Source: Aromatoleum sp. (GTDB taxonomy: Bacteria > Pseudomonadota > Gammaproteobacteria > Burkholderiales > Casimicrobiaceae). From it: a stretch of 28,980 bases of DNA. Location: contig JAAFGU010000001.1 of NCBI GenBank assembly GCA_010365205.1, forward strand, positions 12,672 to 41,651. The letters run 5' to 3'. Under the pieces are notes generated by a model, which was not told where the DNA came from, did not search any database, and saw only the letters and a program-made list of their open reading frames with translations. Positions 1-8,167 of this stretch are shown here, piece after piece. The first letter of the stretch is position 1; every line of letters begins with the position of its first letter. Position numbers and translations under genes: made by a program.

Positions 1-1
1 G

Positions 2-1744
2 CTGTCGAGCGAAGACGGTTCGCTGTGGCTCGTCGCCAACGGAGAGATCTACAACTACCGCGCATTGCGCGACGAACTCGCGGCGCTGGGCCACCGGTTC
101 AAGACCGGATCGGATAGCGAGACGATCCTCCATCTCTACGAACAGTACGGCGACGACTGCGTCACCCGCCTCAACGGCATGTACGCGTTCGCGCTCTGGG
201 ACGCGCGCCGCCGGCGGCTTCTCGTCGGTCGCGATCGGCTCGGGGTCAAGCCGATCTACCTGTGGAACGACGGCAGGCGGCTGGTATTCGCGAGCGAGGC
301 GAAGGCGATTCTCGCGCTGCCGGGTGTCCGCGCGGAACTCGATCCGGCGGCGCTGTCGTCGTATCTCGCTCTGGGCTATGTGCCGGCGCCGCAGTCGATC
401 TTCCGGGGGATTCGCAAGCTGCCGCCCGCGACACTGCTGTCGGCCGAAAACGGACGCGTCAGCGAGAGGCGTTACTGGACGTTGCCGTCCGAGGTCGACC
501 GATCGCGCTCCGAGGATGACTGGGTGGCGCAGATCCGTGCCCGGCTCGAGGAGTCGGTGCGGATGCAGATGGTCAGCGACGTGCCGATTGGCGCCTTCCT
601 CTCAGGCGGCGTCGATTCGAGCGCCGTCGTGGCGTTCATGTCGGCGCACAGCGACCACCCGGTCAAGACCTACGCGATCGGTTTCGGCGGCGGCGAGGCC
701 GAGGCGTTCTACAACGAACTGCCCTTTGCCCGGCAGGTCGCGCAGCAGTTTGGCACCGAGCACCACGAGATCCTCGTGCGTCCGGACGTGGTGTCGCTGC
801 TGCCGCGGCTGCTGTGGCACATGGACGAGCCGATCGCCGACACCGCGTTCATCACGACGTACTTGGTGTCGCAGTTCGCGCGGAAGGACGTCACCGTGAT
901 CCTGTCGGGCGTGGGCGGCGACGAGCTCTTCGGCGGTTACCGGCGCTACCTCGGCAGTCACTATCAGGCGTACTTCGACCGGCTGCCGAACGGCCTGCGG
1001 CGCGCGGCATCGGCTCTGGGTGAAAAGCTGCCGAGCGACCGGCATTCGCCGCTCTTCAACGCGCTGCGGTTGGCCAAGGGATTCCTGTCGACGGCAGGAT
1101 TGCCGTTCGAGGAGCGCTACCGGTCCTACGTGCAGGTCTTTTCCGACGACGTGGCGGACGCGCTCCTGCGCGCGCCGCGCAACCGCGATCGCGACCCGCT
1201 CGCCGACGCCTTCCGCGCGGCCACGGGTAGCGACGAGATCAACCGGATATTCGCGGTGGACGCGCAGACTCAGTTGCCGGACGACCTTCTGCTGCTCACC
1301 GACAAGATGAGCATGGCGGTTTCCCTCGAATGCCGCGTGCCGCTGCTCGACCATGAGCTGGTCGAGCTTGCCGCGCGGATGCCGCACGAGGTGAAAATTC
1401 GCGGCGGCCGCCTCAAGCACGCGATGAAGGCGGCATTGAAGGACGTGCTGCCCCCCAACATCCTCCGGCGCAAGAAGCGCGGCTTCGGCACGCCGATGGG
1501 GGCGTGGCTCAAGGGCGAGCTTGCGCCGATGGTGCGGGATCTGCTGTCCGCAGACGCGGTCGCCGCGCGCGGGCTCTTCCGCCACTCCGAGGTCGCGGCG
1601 CTGATCGCCGCGCACGACGCCAACCGAATCGACGGCACCGATCGTCTGCTGACGCTGCTCAATCTCGAGATCTGGGCCCGGATCTACCTCGACCGGCGCT
1701 CGCCGGCCGATGTCGCCGACGAACTGAAGGCCGTTGCGTCGTGA
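2..1744 (+). CDS. asnB: Asparagine synthase (glutamine-hydrolysing), exosortase A-type amidotransferase, 5' partial
   Basis: The reading frame is open to the left edge, so the N-terminus, including the catalytic Cys-2 of the glutaminase domain, lies outside the window. The visible 580 residues start inside the class II glutamine amidotransferase domain, with the typical NGEIYNYR stretch at bases 38-61 and the GRDRLGVKP loop that follows. The synthetase domain carries the PP-loop pyrophosphatase motif SGGVDS at bases 602-619 and later the GVGGDELFGGYRRY and DKMSMA..ECRVPLLDH blocks of AsnB. The family moves amide nitrogen from glutamine onto an AMP-activated carboxylate. In polysaccharide loci relatives are thought to amidate uronic acids or similar groups rather than aspartate. 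Its stop overlaps the GTG of the next gene by four bases (GTGA), so the two are translationally coupled. Assignment to the exosortase A amidotransferase subfamily is inferred from the neighbouring glycosyltransferase. Confidence 0.93.
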   Translation: MSSEDGSLWLVANGEIYNYRALRDELAALGHRFKTGSDSETILHLYEQYGDDCVTRLNGMYAFALWDARRRRLLVGRDRLGVKPIYLWNDGRRLVFASEAKAILALPGVRAELDPAALSSYLALGYVPAPQSIFRGIRKLPPATLLSAENGRVSERRYWTLPSEVDRSRSEDDWVAQIRARLEESVRMQMVSDVPIGAFLSGGVDSSAVVAFMSAHSDHPVKTYAIGFGGGEAEAFYNELPFARQVAQQFGTEHHEILVRPDVVSLLPRLLWHMDEPIADTAFITTYLVSQFARKDVTVILSGVGGDELFGGYRRYLGSHYQAYFDRLPNGLRRAASALGEKLPSDRHSPLFNALRLAKGFLSTAGLPFEERYRSYVQVFSDDVADALLRAPRNRDRDPLADAFRAATGSDEINRIFAVDAQTQLPDDLLLLTDKMSMAVSLECRVPLLDHELVELAARMPHEVKIRGGRLKHAMKAALKDVLPPNILRRKKRGFGTPMGAWLKGELAPMVRDLLSADAVAARGLFRHSEVAALIAAHDANRIDGTDRLLTLLNLEIWARIYLDRRSPADVADELKAVAS

Positions 1745-2961
1745 GGGTGCTCTACGTCTGCCACCGGTTCCCATTTCCGCCGAAACGCGGCGGCAAGATC
1801 CGCCCTTTCAACATGATCCGGCATCTCGCGCGCGAGCACGAGGTGCACGTGGCGTCGATCGTGCGTTCCGCGGCGGAGGCGGCGGAAGGCGAGGGCCTGG
1901 CGAAGTACTGCAAGGGGTACGCGATGGGCCGGGTGCGCGACCCCGTCCAGGCGCTGCGCATGGTCGCGCGATTGCCGACGCCGACGCCGTCGTCGATGGG
2001 ATTCTTCTACTCGCCGGGCCTCGCGCGCGAGGTCCGGCAGACGCTCGCCCGCGAGCGCTTCGACCTGATCTTTGTCCATTGTTCCTCGGTGGCGCAGTAC
2101 GTCGAGGATGTCGCGGGGATTCCCAAAATCCTCGACTTCGGCGACATGGATTCGCAGAAGTGGCTCGATTACGCGCGGTACAAGCCGTTCCCGCTGTCGC
2201 TGGGCTACTGGCTCGAAGGCAGGAAGATGGAGCGGGCGGAGAAACGGCTCGCCGGCCGCTTCGACCTGTGCACCGCGACCACCCGCGCCGAATGGGAGAC
2301 GCTCGAGGCGTACCGAACGAGCGCGGACTCCGACTGGTTTCCGAACGGCGTCGACGGCGAGTACTTTGCGCCGACCGACGAGCCCTACGATGCCGACACG
2401 ATCACCTTCGTCGGGCGCATGGATTACTATCCGAACCAGGAGTGCATGTTCGATTTTTGCGCCACGACGCTGCCGCTGTTGCAGGCGAAGCGGCCGGCGG
2501 CGAAGCTGCTGATCGTGGGCGCGGACCCATCGCCGGCCGTTCAGCGGCTGAGCAAGCTTCCGGGGGTCACCGTCACCGGCTCGGTGCCCGACGTCCGGCC
2601 TTACCTGCGCCGGTCCGCGCTGATGGTGGCGCCGCTCAACATCGCGCGCGGCACGCAGAACAAGATCCTCGAGGCGATGGCGATGGGCGTTCCTGTAGTC
2701 ACCAGCCGCGTCGCGGCCGGCGGCGTCGATGCGGAAGCGCCGGAACACTTCCTCGCCGCGTCCACGCCGGCCGAATATGTCGCCGCGATGCTGCGGGTGA
2801 CCGAGGACCCCGTCGAGCGGCGGCGGCTGTCGGCCGCCGGACGGGCGCGCATGCTGGACCGTCACGCCTGGGACAAGTCGATGCAACGCCTGGACGGTAT
2901 CATCGACCGCTGTCTTGCCAACCATTCACGCGCGGGCGCGGGGCGCCCGCAAGTTCGCTAG
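1741..2961 (+). CDS. Glycosyltransferase, TIGR03087-like (PEP-CTERM/XrtA-associated sugar transferase)
   Basis: A 406-residue GT-B fold glycosyltransferase. The N-terminus (VLYVCHRFPFPPKRGGKIR) matches what I recall of the TIGR03087 stp1 family, whose members sit in exosortase A loci. The C-terminal half has the GT4-type block: TFVGRMDYYPN near residue 225, VTVTGSVPDVRPYLRRS, and the donor-site region NKILEAMAMGVPVVTS. The start chosen is GTG 1741, which overlaps the asparagine synthase stop; GTG 1747 is two codons further in and also possible. The gene is followed ten bases later by the sugar-nucleotide dehydrogenase. It probably adds one sugar to the lipid-linked repeat unit on the cytoplasmic face of the membrane. 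Donor and acceptor cannot be read from the sequence. Confidence 0.9.
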   Translation: MRVLYVCHRFPFPPKRGGKIRPFNMIRHLAREHEVHVASIVRSAAEAAEGEGLAKYCKGYAMGRVRDPVQALRMVARLPTPTPSSMGFFYSPGLAREVRQTLARERFDLIFVHCSSVAQYVEDVAGIPKILDFGDMDSQKWLDYARYKPFPLSLGYWLEGRKMERAEKRLAGRFDLCTATTRAEWETLEAYRTSADSDWFPNGVDGEYFAPTDEPYDADTITFVGRMDYYPNQECMFDFCATTLPLLQAKRPAAKLLIVGADPSPAVQRLSKLPGVTVTGSVPDVRPYLRRSALMVAPLNIARGTQNKILEAMAMGVPVVTSRVAAGGVDAEAPEHFLAASTPAEYVAAMLRVTEDPVERRRLSAAGRARMLDRHAWDKSMQRLDGIIDRCLANHSRAGAGRPQVR

Positions 2962-2970
2962 GATCGCATC

Positions 2971-4287
2971 GTGGACATCAGCATCTTCGGTTTGGGCTAC
3001 GTCGGCGCGGTTTCGCTCGCCTGCCTCGCGCGGGACGGGCATCGGGTCGTCGGGGTCGACGTCGATCAAGCGAAGCTCGACCTCATTGCCGCGGGCAAGA
3101 CGCCGGTGGTCGAGGAGGGCATGGTCGATCTCGTGGCCGACGCGGTCGCCAGCGGCCGGGTGTCGGTCACCCGCGACACGCGCGAAGCGGTGATGAACAC
3201 CGAACTCTCGCTCATCTGCGTGGGGACGCCCTCCGCACCCAACGGCAGCCAGGACCAGTCGGCGATGCTGCGTCTAGCCGCCGATCTCGGCACGGCGATG
3301 CGCGACAAGGCGGAGCCGCATTTCTTCGTGTTCCGGTCGACGTTGGTGCCGGGGACGGTCGAGGACGTGCTGCGCCCGCTGATCGAGTCCGCCTCCGGCA
3401 AGCAGGAAGGCAGCGACTTCCACGTCTGCTTTCAGCCGGAGTTCCTGCGCGAGGGATCGTCGATCCGCGACTACGACAAGCCGCCGTTCACCGTCGTGGG
3501 CGCCAACGCCGCGGCGCCGGCGGACAAGCTGCGGCAGCTTTTCGCCCATCTCCCGTGCGAGTTCCACGTGACCTCGGTGCGCTCGGCGGAGATGGTGAAA
3601 TACTGCTGCAACAACTTCCACGCGCTGAAGATCACCTTCGCCAACGAGACCGCGCGCGTCTGCGAGGCGATGGGCGTGGATCCGTTCGAGGTCATGGAGC
3701 TCGTGTGCAAGGACCGGCAGCTCAACATTTCGCCGGCTTATCTCAAGCCCGGGTTCGCGTTCGGCGGATCGTGCCTGCCGAAGGACCTGCGCGCGACGCT
3801 GCACTTTGCGAAGATGCGCGATGTCGACCTGCCCGTCCATGCGCACATTCTGCCGTCCAACCGTGCCCACATCGATCACGCGATCGCCAAGGTGCTGGAG
3901 TCCGGGCGGCGGCGCATAGGCATGATCGGCCTCTCGTTCAAGACTGGGACCGACGACCTGCGCGAGAGCCCGCTGGTGCTTCTCGCCGAGCATTTCATCG
4001 GCAAGGGCCTCGATCTGCTCGTCTACGACCCCGAGGTGCACCTGTCCAACTTGCTCGGCGCGAACCGGCGCTTCATCGAGAAGCACGTGCCGCACATCGG
4101 CACGCTGCTGCGCAGGGAGATGGCGGACGTCATCGCGGAAACGGACCTGCTGGTCGTTGGCCTGAACGACGCGCGTACGCTCGAGGCGCTGCGGAAGCAT
4201 GCGCGCCCCGACCAGGTCGTCGTGGATCTCGTCGGGATCGCGGACCGGAAGGACTTGCGCGCCGAGTACGTAGGGCTGTGCTGGTGA
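2971..4287 (+). CDS. GDP-mannose 6-dehydrogenase-like nucleotide-sugar dehydrogenase (AlgD type)
   Basis: This 438-residue protein oxidises C6 of a nucleotide sugar to a carboxylate with two NAD+, giving a uronic acid donor. It starts with a Rossmann fold (FGLGYVG at residues 6-12). Further motifs are CVGTPS, FRSTLVPGT, FQPEFLREG, KYCCNNFHALK around 210-220, and the catalytic loop GGSCLPKD with Cys268. Length and cysteine position match Pseudomonas AlgD as I recall it (436 residues, Cys268), and the leucine after the cysteine is typical of GDP-mannose rather than UDP-glucose dehydrogenases. UDP-glucose remains a possible substrate. Start is GTG 2971 with AGGA eight bases upstream. It lies four bases before the next ATG. 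In this locus it would provide a uronic acid that the two asparagine-synthase-like proteins could amidate; that link is inference. Confidence 0.9.
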   Translation: MDISIFGLGYVGAVSLACLARDGHRVVGVDVDQAKLDLIAAGKTPVVEEGMVDLVADAVASGRVSVTRDTREAVMNTELSLICVGTPSAPNGSQDQSAMLRLAADLGTAMRDKAEPHFFVFRSTLVPGTVEDVLRPLIESASGKQEGSDFHVCFQPEFLREGSSIRDYDKPPFTVVGANAAAPADKLRQLFAHLPCEFHVTSVRSAEMVKYCCNNFHALKITFANETARVCEAMGVDPFEVMELVCKDRQLNISPAYLKPGFAFGGSCLPKDLRATLHFAKMRDVDLPVHAHILPSNRAHIDHAIAKVLESGRRRIGMIGLSFKTGTDDLRESPLVLLAEHFIGKGLDLLVYDPEVHLSNLLGANRRFIEKHVPHIGTLLRREMADVIAETDLLVVGLNDARTLEALRKHARPDQVVVDLVGIADRKDLRAEYVGLCW

Positions 4288-4291
4288 AGCG

Positions 4292-5257
4292 ATGACGGCG
4301 GGCATTGCGGCGAACCTGCTCGCGATGGTCCTGCTGGCGGGCTACCTTCTGCGCCGGGCCTTTCCCGCCACGGAGGCGGTGAGGCTGCGCAACGCGTTGC
4401 TGCTGCAGCCGAGCCGCGCCGAGGACTTCGCATGGACGCCGCCGGGATTCCCGCCGGGGTTCAAGGCGGAACGGCGCGACGCCGACGACGACGTGCGGGC
4501 CATCGTCAGCGAACTCGGCGTCGACCGATTGCCGGACGACTGGTCGCGTGCCGTCAGGCTGGCCGGGCACCTGACCGAGCGTGCGGACGAACGCGGGCCA
4601 TTGCAGGCCGACCTCATGACGTCGTACCGCGGCATCCGGGAGGGCTACGGTTATTGCGCCGATTTCGTGAAGGTGTTCCTCGCGCTCGCGCACGCCGCGG
4701 GCCTGTGCGCCCGGCAGTGGGCCTTCTCGTTCGACGGCTTCGGCGGCCACGGCCACACGTTCGTGGAAGTCTTCGACCGACAGCGGCGGCGGTGGTTGTT
4801 CCTCGACGTTCATGGAAACTTCCATTTCGTGGATCCGTCGACCGGCGAGCCGCTGGGTGCGCTCGACGTGCGCGAGTTGCTGCAAGGGCGCATGGCGCTG
4901 CTCTCGATGAAATCAAACGGCCCGGGCCGCCCCGGTTTCCGCTATCCCGAAAAGGCGCTCGACTACTACCGACTCGGGTTGGCGGAGTGGTACCTGTGGT
5001 GGGGGAACGCCGTGTATTCGTACTATCGCCATCCGGCGGTCGCGGCGGCGGCGCGACTGTCGAACTGGCTCGCCCACCTGGTCGCGATCGTCGTCGGCGT
5101 CCAGCCGCGGATCCGGATCCTGGGCACCGTCGAGAATCAGCAAGTCATCGCGCGGATGTTCCGCTTGCGCCGGCAGCTGCTGGTCATCGGGACGGTCTGG
5201 TTGCTGCTCCTGTGCGCGCTGTTGATTCAGTTCGCGTCGCGCGGGGGCCGGCTTTAG
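4292..5257 (+). CDS. Membrane-anchored transglutaminase-like protein
   Basis: A 321-residue protein with a short hydrophobic segment at residues 4-20 and a strong transmembrane helix at about 294-312 (VIGTVWLLLLCALLIQF). Between them is a transglutaminase-like/papain-fold core: Cys122 in GYGYCADFVKVFLALAHAAG, His155 in GGHGHTFVEVF and Asp172 in WLFLDVHGNFHF form the expected Cys-His-Asp triad. Such proteins act as cysteine proteases, peptide N-glycanases or amide cross-linkers; no substrate can be named here. It starts four bases after the dehydrogenase stop and so belongs to the same operon. A transglutaminase-fold enzyme in an EPS cluster may process a surface protein or amide groups on the polymer, which is speculation. 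The triad is complete, so the protein looks active. Confidence 0.8.
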   Translation: MTAGIAANLLAMVLLAGYLLRRAFPATEAVRLRNALLLQPSRAEDFAWTPPGFPPGFKAERRDADDDVRAIVSELGVDRLPDDWSRAVRLAGHLTERADERGPLQADLMTSYRGIREGYGYCADFVKVFLALAHAAGLCARQWAFSFDGFGGHGHTFVEVFDRQRRRWLFLDVHGNFHFVDPSTGEPLGALDVRELLQGRMALLSMKSNGPGRPGFRYPEKALDYYRLGLAEWYLWWGNAVYSYYRHPAVAAAARLSNWLAHLVAIVVGVQPRIRILGTVENQQVIARMFRLRRQLLVIGTVWLLLLCALLIQFASRGGRL

Positions 5258-5274
5258 GCCGCGCCGGACCGACA

Positions 5275-6441
5275 ATGGGCCGCGGAATCTCCGACCGGCG
5301 AACACCGCGGGCAACGGATGAATCGGGCGCCGCCGGGCGTGCGAACGCGCGACGCCCGATCGCGGTCGGACTGGTCGGGCCGCTGCCGCCGCCGTCGGGC
5401 GGGATGGCCAATCAGACCCGGCAGCTCGCGCGGCTGCTGCGGGAAGCCGGACTCGTGGTCGAGATCGTTCAGGTCAACCGGCCGTACGCGCCGGCCTGGA
5501 TCGAGCGCGTTAGCGGCGTGCGGGCGCTTTTTCGGCTGTTGCCCTACGCGGCGCGGCTGTGGCGGTGCGCGGGCCGCGTCGACGTCTTCCACGTGATGGC
5601 GAATTCCGGTTGGGCGTGGCATCTGTTCGCCGCGCCGGCGGTGTGGATCGCGCGCCTGCGAGGCGTCCCGGCGGTCGTGAACTACCGGGGAGGCGAACTC
5701 GCGGCCTTCCTCGAGCGGCAGATACGATGGGTACGGCCGACGCTCGCGCGCGCTGCGGCGATCGTCGTCCCGTCGGGATTCCTCCAGGAAGTATTCGCCC
5801 GCTGGCGCGTGCGTGCGGAGATCGTGCCCAACATCATCGACCTGTCCCGTTTTGCGCCGGGTTCGCGCGATCCCGCGGCGCTCGACGTCCTCGTGTCCCG
5901 GAATCTCGAAGACATCTACGACATCGCGACCGCGATCGAGGCGTTCGCGGCGATCCGCGCTCTGCACCCGCAGGCGCGGCTGACCATCGCCGGATCGGGA
6001 CCCCGACGTGCAGATCTCGAAGCGCTTTGCGCGAAGCTCGCACTCGGCGCTGCCGTCCGCTTCACCGGCAGGGTGGACAACGAACAGATGCCCGACCTTT
6101 ACCGGAGCGCCGACGTCCTCCTCAACCCTTCGCTGGTCGACAACATGCCAATCTCCTTGCTCGAGGCGATGGCGAGCGGAACGCCGATTGTCACGACGAA
6201 CGTGGGCGGGATTCCGTTCCTGGTCGAGGACGGCAGGACGGCGCTGCTGGTCGAGCCGCGGCAGCCGCAGGCAATGGCGGCGGCGGTGCTGCGCCTGATC
6301 GACGACCCGGCGCTCGCGACCCGGCTCTCTGACGCCGGGCTCGCGGCGGCCCGAAATTACACGTGGCCCAAGGTCCGGCCGCGGCTCTTCGACGTGTACG
6401 CGCGCGCGATTGGCCGCTCGGTGGAGGGACGCGACGCATGA
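5275..6441 (+). CDS. Glycosyltransferase family 4
   Basis: A 388-residue GT-B glycosyltransferase. After about 24 low-complexity basic residues the fold begins with VGLVGPLPPPSGGMANQT, the usual glycine-rich acceptor-domain loop. The C-terminal donor domain shows TIAGSGPRRADLEAL, VRFTGRVDNEQMPDLYRSAD and the motif LLEAMASGTPIVTTNVGGIP followed by LVEDGRTALLVEP, all typical of GT4. The reading frame is open far upstream, but the upstream part runs opposite the transglutaminase gene in another frame, so I place the start at ATG 5275, eighteen bases after that gene. Its stop is overlapped by the next ATG (ATGA at 6438-6441). Sugar specificity is unknown. Confidence 0.9.
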   Translation: MGRGISDRRTPRATDESGAAGRANARRPIAVGLVGPLPPPSGGMANQTRQLARLLREAGLVVEIVQVNRPYAPAWIERVSGVRALFRLLPYAARLWRCAGRVDVFHVMANSGWAWHLFAAPAVWIARLRGVPAVVNYRGGELAAFLERQIRWVRPTLARAAAIVVPSGFLQEVFARWRVRAEIVPNIIDLSRFAPGSRDPAALDVLVSRNLEDIYDIATAIEAFAAIRALHPQARLTIAGSGPRRADLEALCAKLALGAAVRFTGRVDNEQMPDLYRSADVLLNPSLVDNMPISLLEAMASGTPIVTTNVGGIPFLVEDGRTALLVEPRQPQAMAAAVLRLIDDPALATRLSDAGLAAARNYTWPKVRPRLFDVYARAIGRSVEGRDA

Positions 6442-8102
6442 GCAACGCGGATCGATTCATCGGCGTGACGCTGGAGGGTCCGGGTTGGGCGACCGCGGGC
6501 TCGACTCAGGCGCGCGGGCATGCCCACCTCGATGACCGCTTTCTGACGGCCGTCGAGATCGCGCGCGTCATCGACGAATGCCCGTCCGACGAGGTCTGGT
6601 GCGCAACGGTCGGAAAGCTCAACGGCTGCTTCGCGCTCGTCAGCCGGCGCGCCGGCGCGGTAATGGCCGCGGTCGACCGGCTGCGCAGCATTCCGCTCTT
6701 CTACCGGGTAGCCGACGCCGGAGGCGAGATCAGTGACAACGCGCTCTCGTTGCGCGATCGCTTCGCAAGTTGGACTGCCAATCCCGCGGGCGACGCCGAA
6801 TTCCAGCTCACCGGTTACGTGACGGGGGGCGAAACGCTGGTCAACGAAGTGCGACAACTCCAGGCCGGGGAGATGCTGCGCTGGGACGTCGGTACCTCGA
6901 GCAAACCGGAACGCCGGCGCTATCACGAGTTTCGGCATGGCGACTATTTCCGGGCGGACGCGCCCGAACTCATCGAGCGGCTCGTGGCGACGCACGAGCG
7001 CGTGTTCCGGCGGCTGGCGAACGGTGCTTCGGGACGCACGCTCGTCGTGCCGCTGAGCGGTGGCTACGACTCGCGGCTCATCGGGGTCTCGCTGCGCGAT
7101 CTCGGGCTGCGCGACGTCATCTGCTACAGCTACGGTCTGCCGGGAAACTGGGAATCGCGGATCTCGCAGGAGCTGGCGCGCTACCTCGGGTTCCGCTGGG
7201 AGTTCGTGCCCTACTCGGCCGAACGCTGGCGGGCGTGGGCGGCTTCCGAGCGATTCGCGCAATACTTCCGGAAGGCCGGCAACCTGGCGTCGATCCCCCA
7301 CATCCAGGACTGGCCCGCGGTAGCTGAACTGCAGCGCGCGCATGCGGTTCCGCCCGACAGCATCTTTGTTCCCGGCCATTCCGGCGATTTCCTGGCGGGC
7401 AGCCATATTCCGCGGGATTTTTTGAACGGCCGACCGGTTTCCAGGCGCGCGCTGCTCGACGCGCTTCAGCGCGCCCATTATTCGCTCTGGGATTGGCCCG
7501 CCGGCGGCCGGTCCGCGCAGCAGGCCGGATTCGACCGGCGTATCGAGGGCGTCATCGGCGCCGTGCCCGATGGCTCGCCCGATCTTGCAGCCGATCTCTT
7601 CGAGCGCTGGGACCTGCAGGAGCGGCAGGCCAAGTTCATCTGCAACTCGATGCGCGTCTACGAGGACTTCGGCTACGAATGGCGGCTGCCGCTGTTCGAC
7701 CACGAGCTGATGGATTTCTGGGCGCGGGTGCCGGTGGAAATGCGCGTCGGGCGCAGCCTTTATTTCCAGTTCGCCGCGGAACGGCAGCACATCCCGGTGA
7801 CGTCGCCCAACACCGATCGCAATGTCGTTGCGCGCGGTCTCGTCCGGGGAATGGAGATGGTCGGCCTGATGCCCTTGGCAAAGCGCGCGCGGCGGCTTTA
7901 CCGCAGGCTGCGCTGGCGGCGGGAGTACGAGGCTTCGTCGCTTGGGTGGTTTGCCGTTGTCGATTCAGATTATTTTCGGCGCACGTATACTGGGCACGAG
8001 ATCGTTCATTCCTACGTCGCGCTTGCCAGCAGGAATGTCACACTTTCCGAATCAGGCGGACGCGACCGTCGACAGGTACTTCCAGCGATTCGCGCGAGCT
8101 GA
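6438..8102 (+). CDS. Asparagine synthase-like protein lacking the glutaminase nucleophile
   Basis: A 554-residue homologue of asparagine synthase. The synthetase domain has the PP-loop SGGYDS at residues 207-212 and the C-terminal block YEWRLPLFDHELMDFWARVP, corresponding to the ECRVPLLDHELVE block of AsnB. The N-terminal region keeps a recognisable but diverged glutaminase fold (GCFALVSRRAG around 63-73 and AVDRLRSIPLFYR), but residue 2 is Ser, not the Cys that hydrolyses glutamine. It may therefore use free ammonia, accept ammonia from a partner, or catalyse another adenylation-dependent ligation, as beta-lactam synthetase does after losing the same cysteine. The start ATG 6438 overlaps the preceding stop. 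The gene ends the first tightly packed operon block; a 65-base gap follows. Confidence 0.85.
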   Translation: MSNADRFIGVTLEGPGWATAGSTQARGHAHLDDRFLTAVEIARVIDECPSDEVWCATVGKLNGCFALVSRRAGAVMAAVDRLRSIPLFYRVADAGGEISDNALSLRDRFASWTANPAGDAEFQLTGYVTGGETLVNEVRQLQAGEMLRWDVGTSSKPERRRYHEFRHGDYFRADAPELIERLVATHERVFRRLANGASGRTLVVPLSGGYDSRLIGVSLRDLGLRDVICYSYGLPGNWESRISQELARYLGFRWEFVPYSAERWRAWAASERFAQYFRKAGNLASIPHIQDWPAVAELQRAHAVPPDSIFVPGHSGDFLAGSHIPRDFLNGRPVSRRALLDALQRAHYSLWDWPAGGRSAQQAGFDRRIEGVIGAVPDGSPDLAADLFERWDLQERQAKFICNSMRVYEDFGYEWRLPLFDHELMDFWARVPVEMRVGRSLYFQFAAERQHIPVTSPNTDRNVVARGLVRGMEMVGLMPLAKRARRLYRRLRWRREYEASSLGWFAVVDSDYFRRTYTGHEIVHSYVALASRNVTLSESGGRDRRQVLPAIRAS

Positions 8103-8167
8103 GCCGGCGTTCCGTGATATGACCTGCACCTGACGAACCGAGACTCGCGGCGACAATCATCCATAGT

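Noticed and set aside
1734..4295. An 853-codon plus-strand frame across the TIGR03087 glycosyltransferase and the dehydrogenase
   Set aside because: Shadow frame: Arg/Gly/Ala-rich product without motifs, covering two genes with clear family signatures.
6357..7790. A 477-codon minus-strand frame opposite the asparagine synthase-like gene
   Set aside because: Antisense shadow of a gene with a clear PP-loop; no recognisable protein features.
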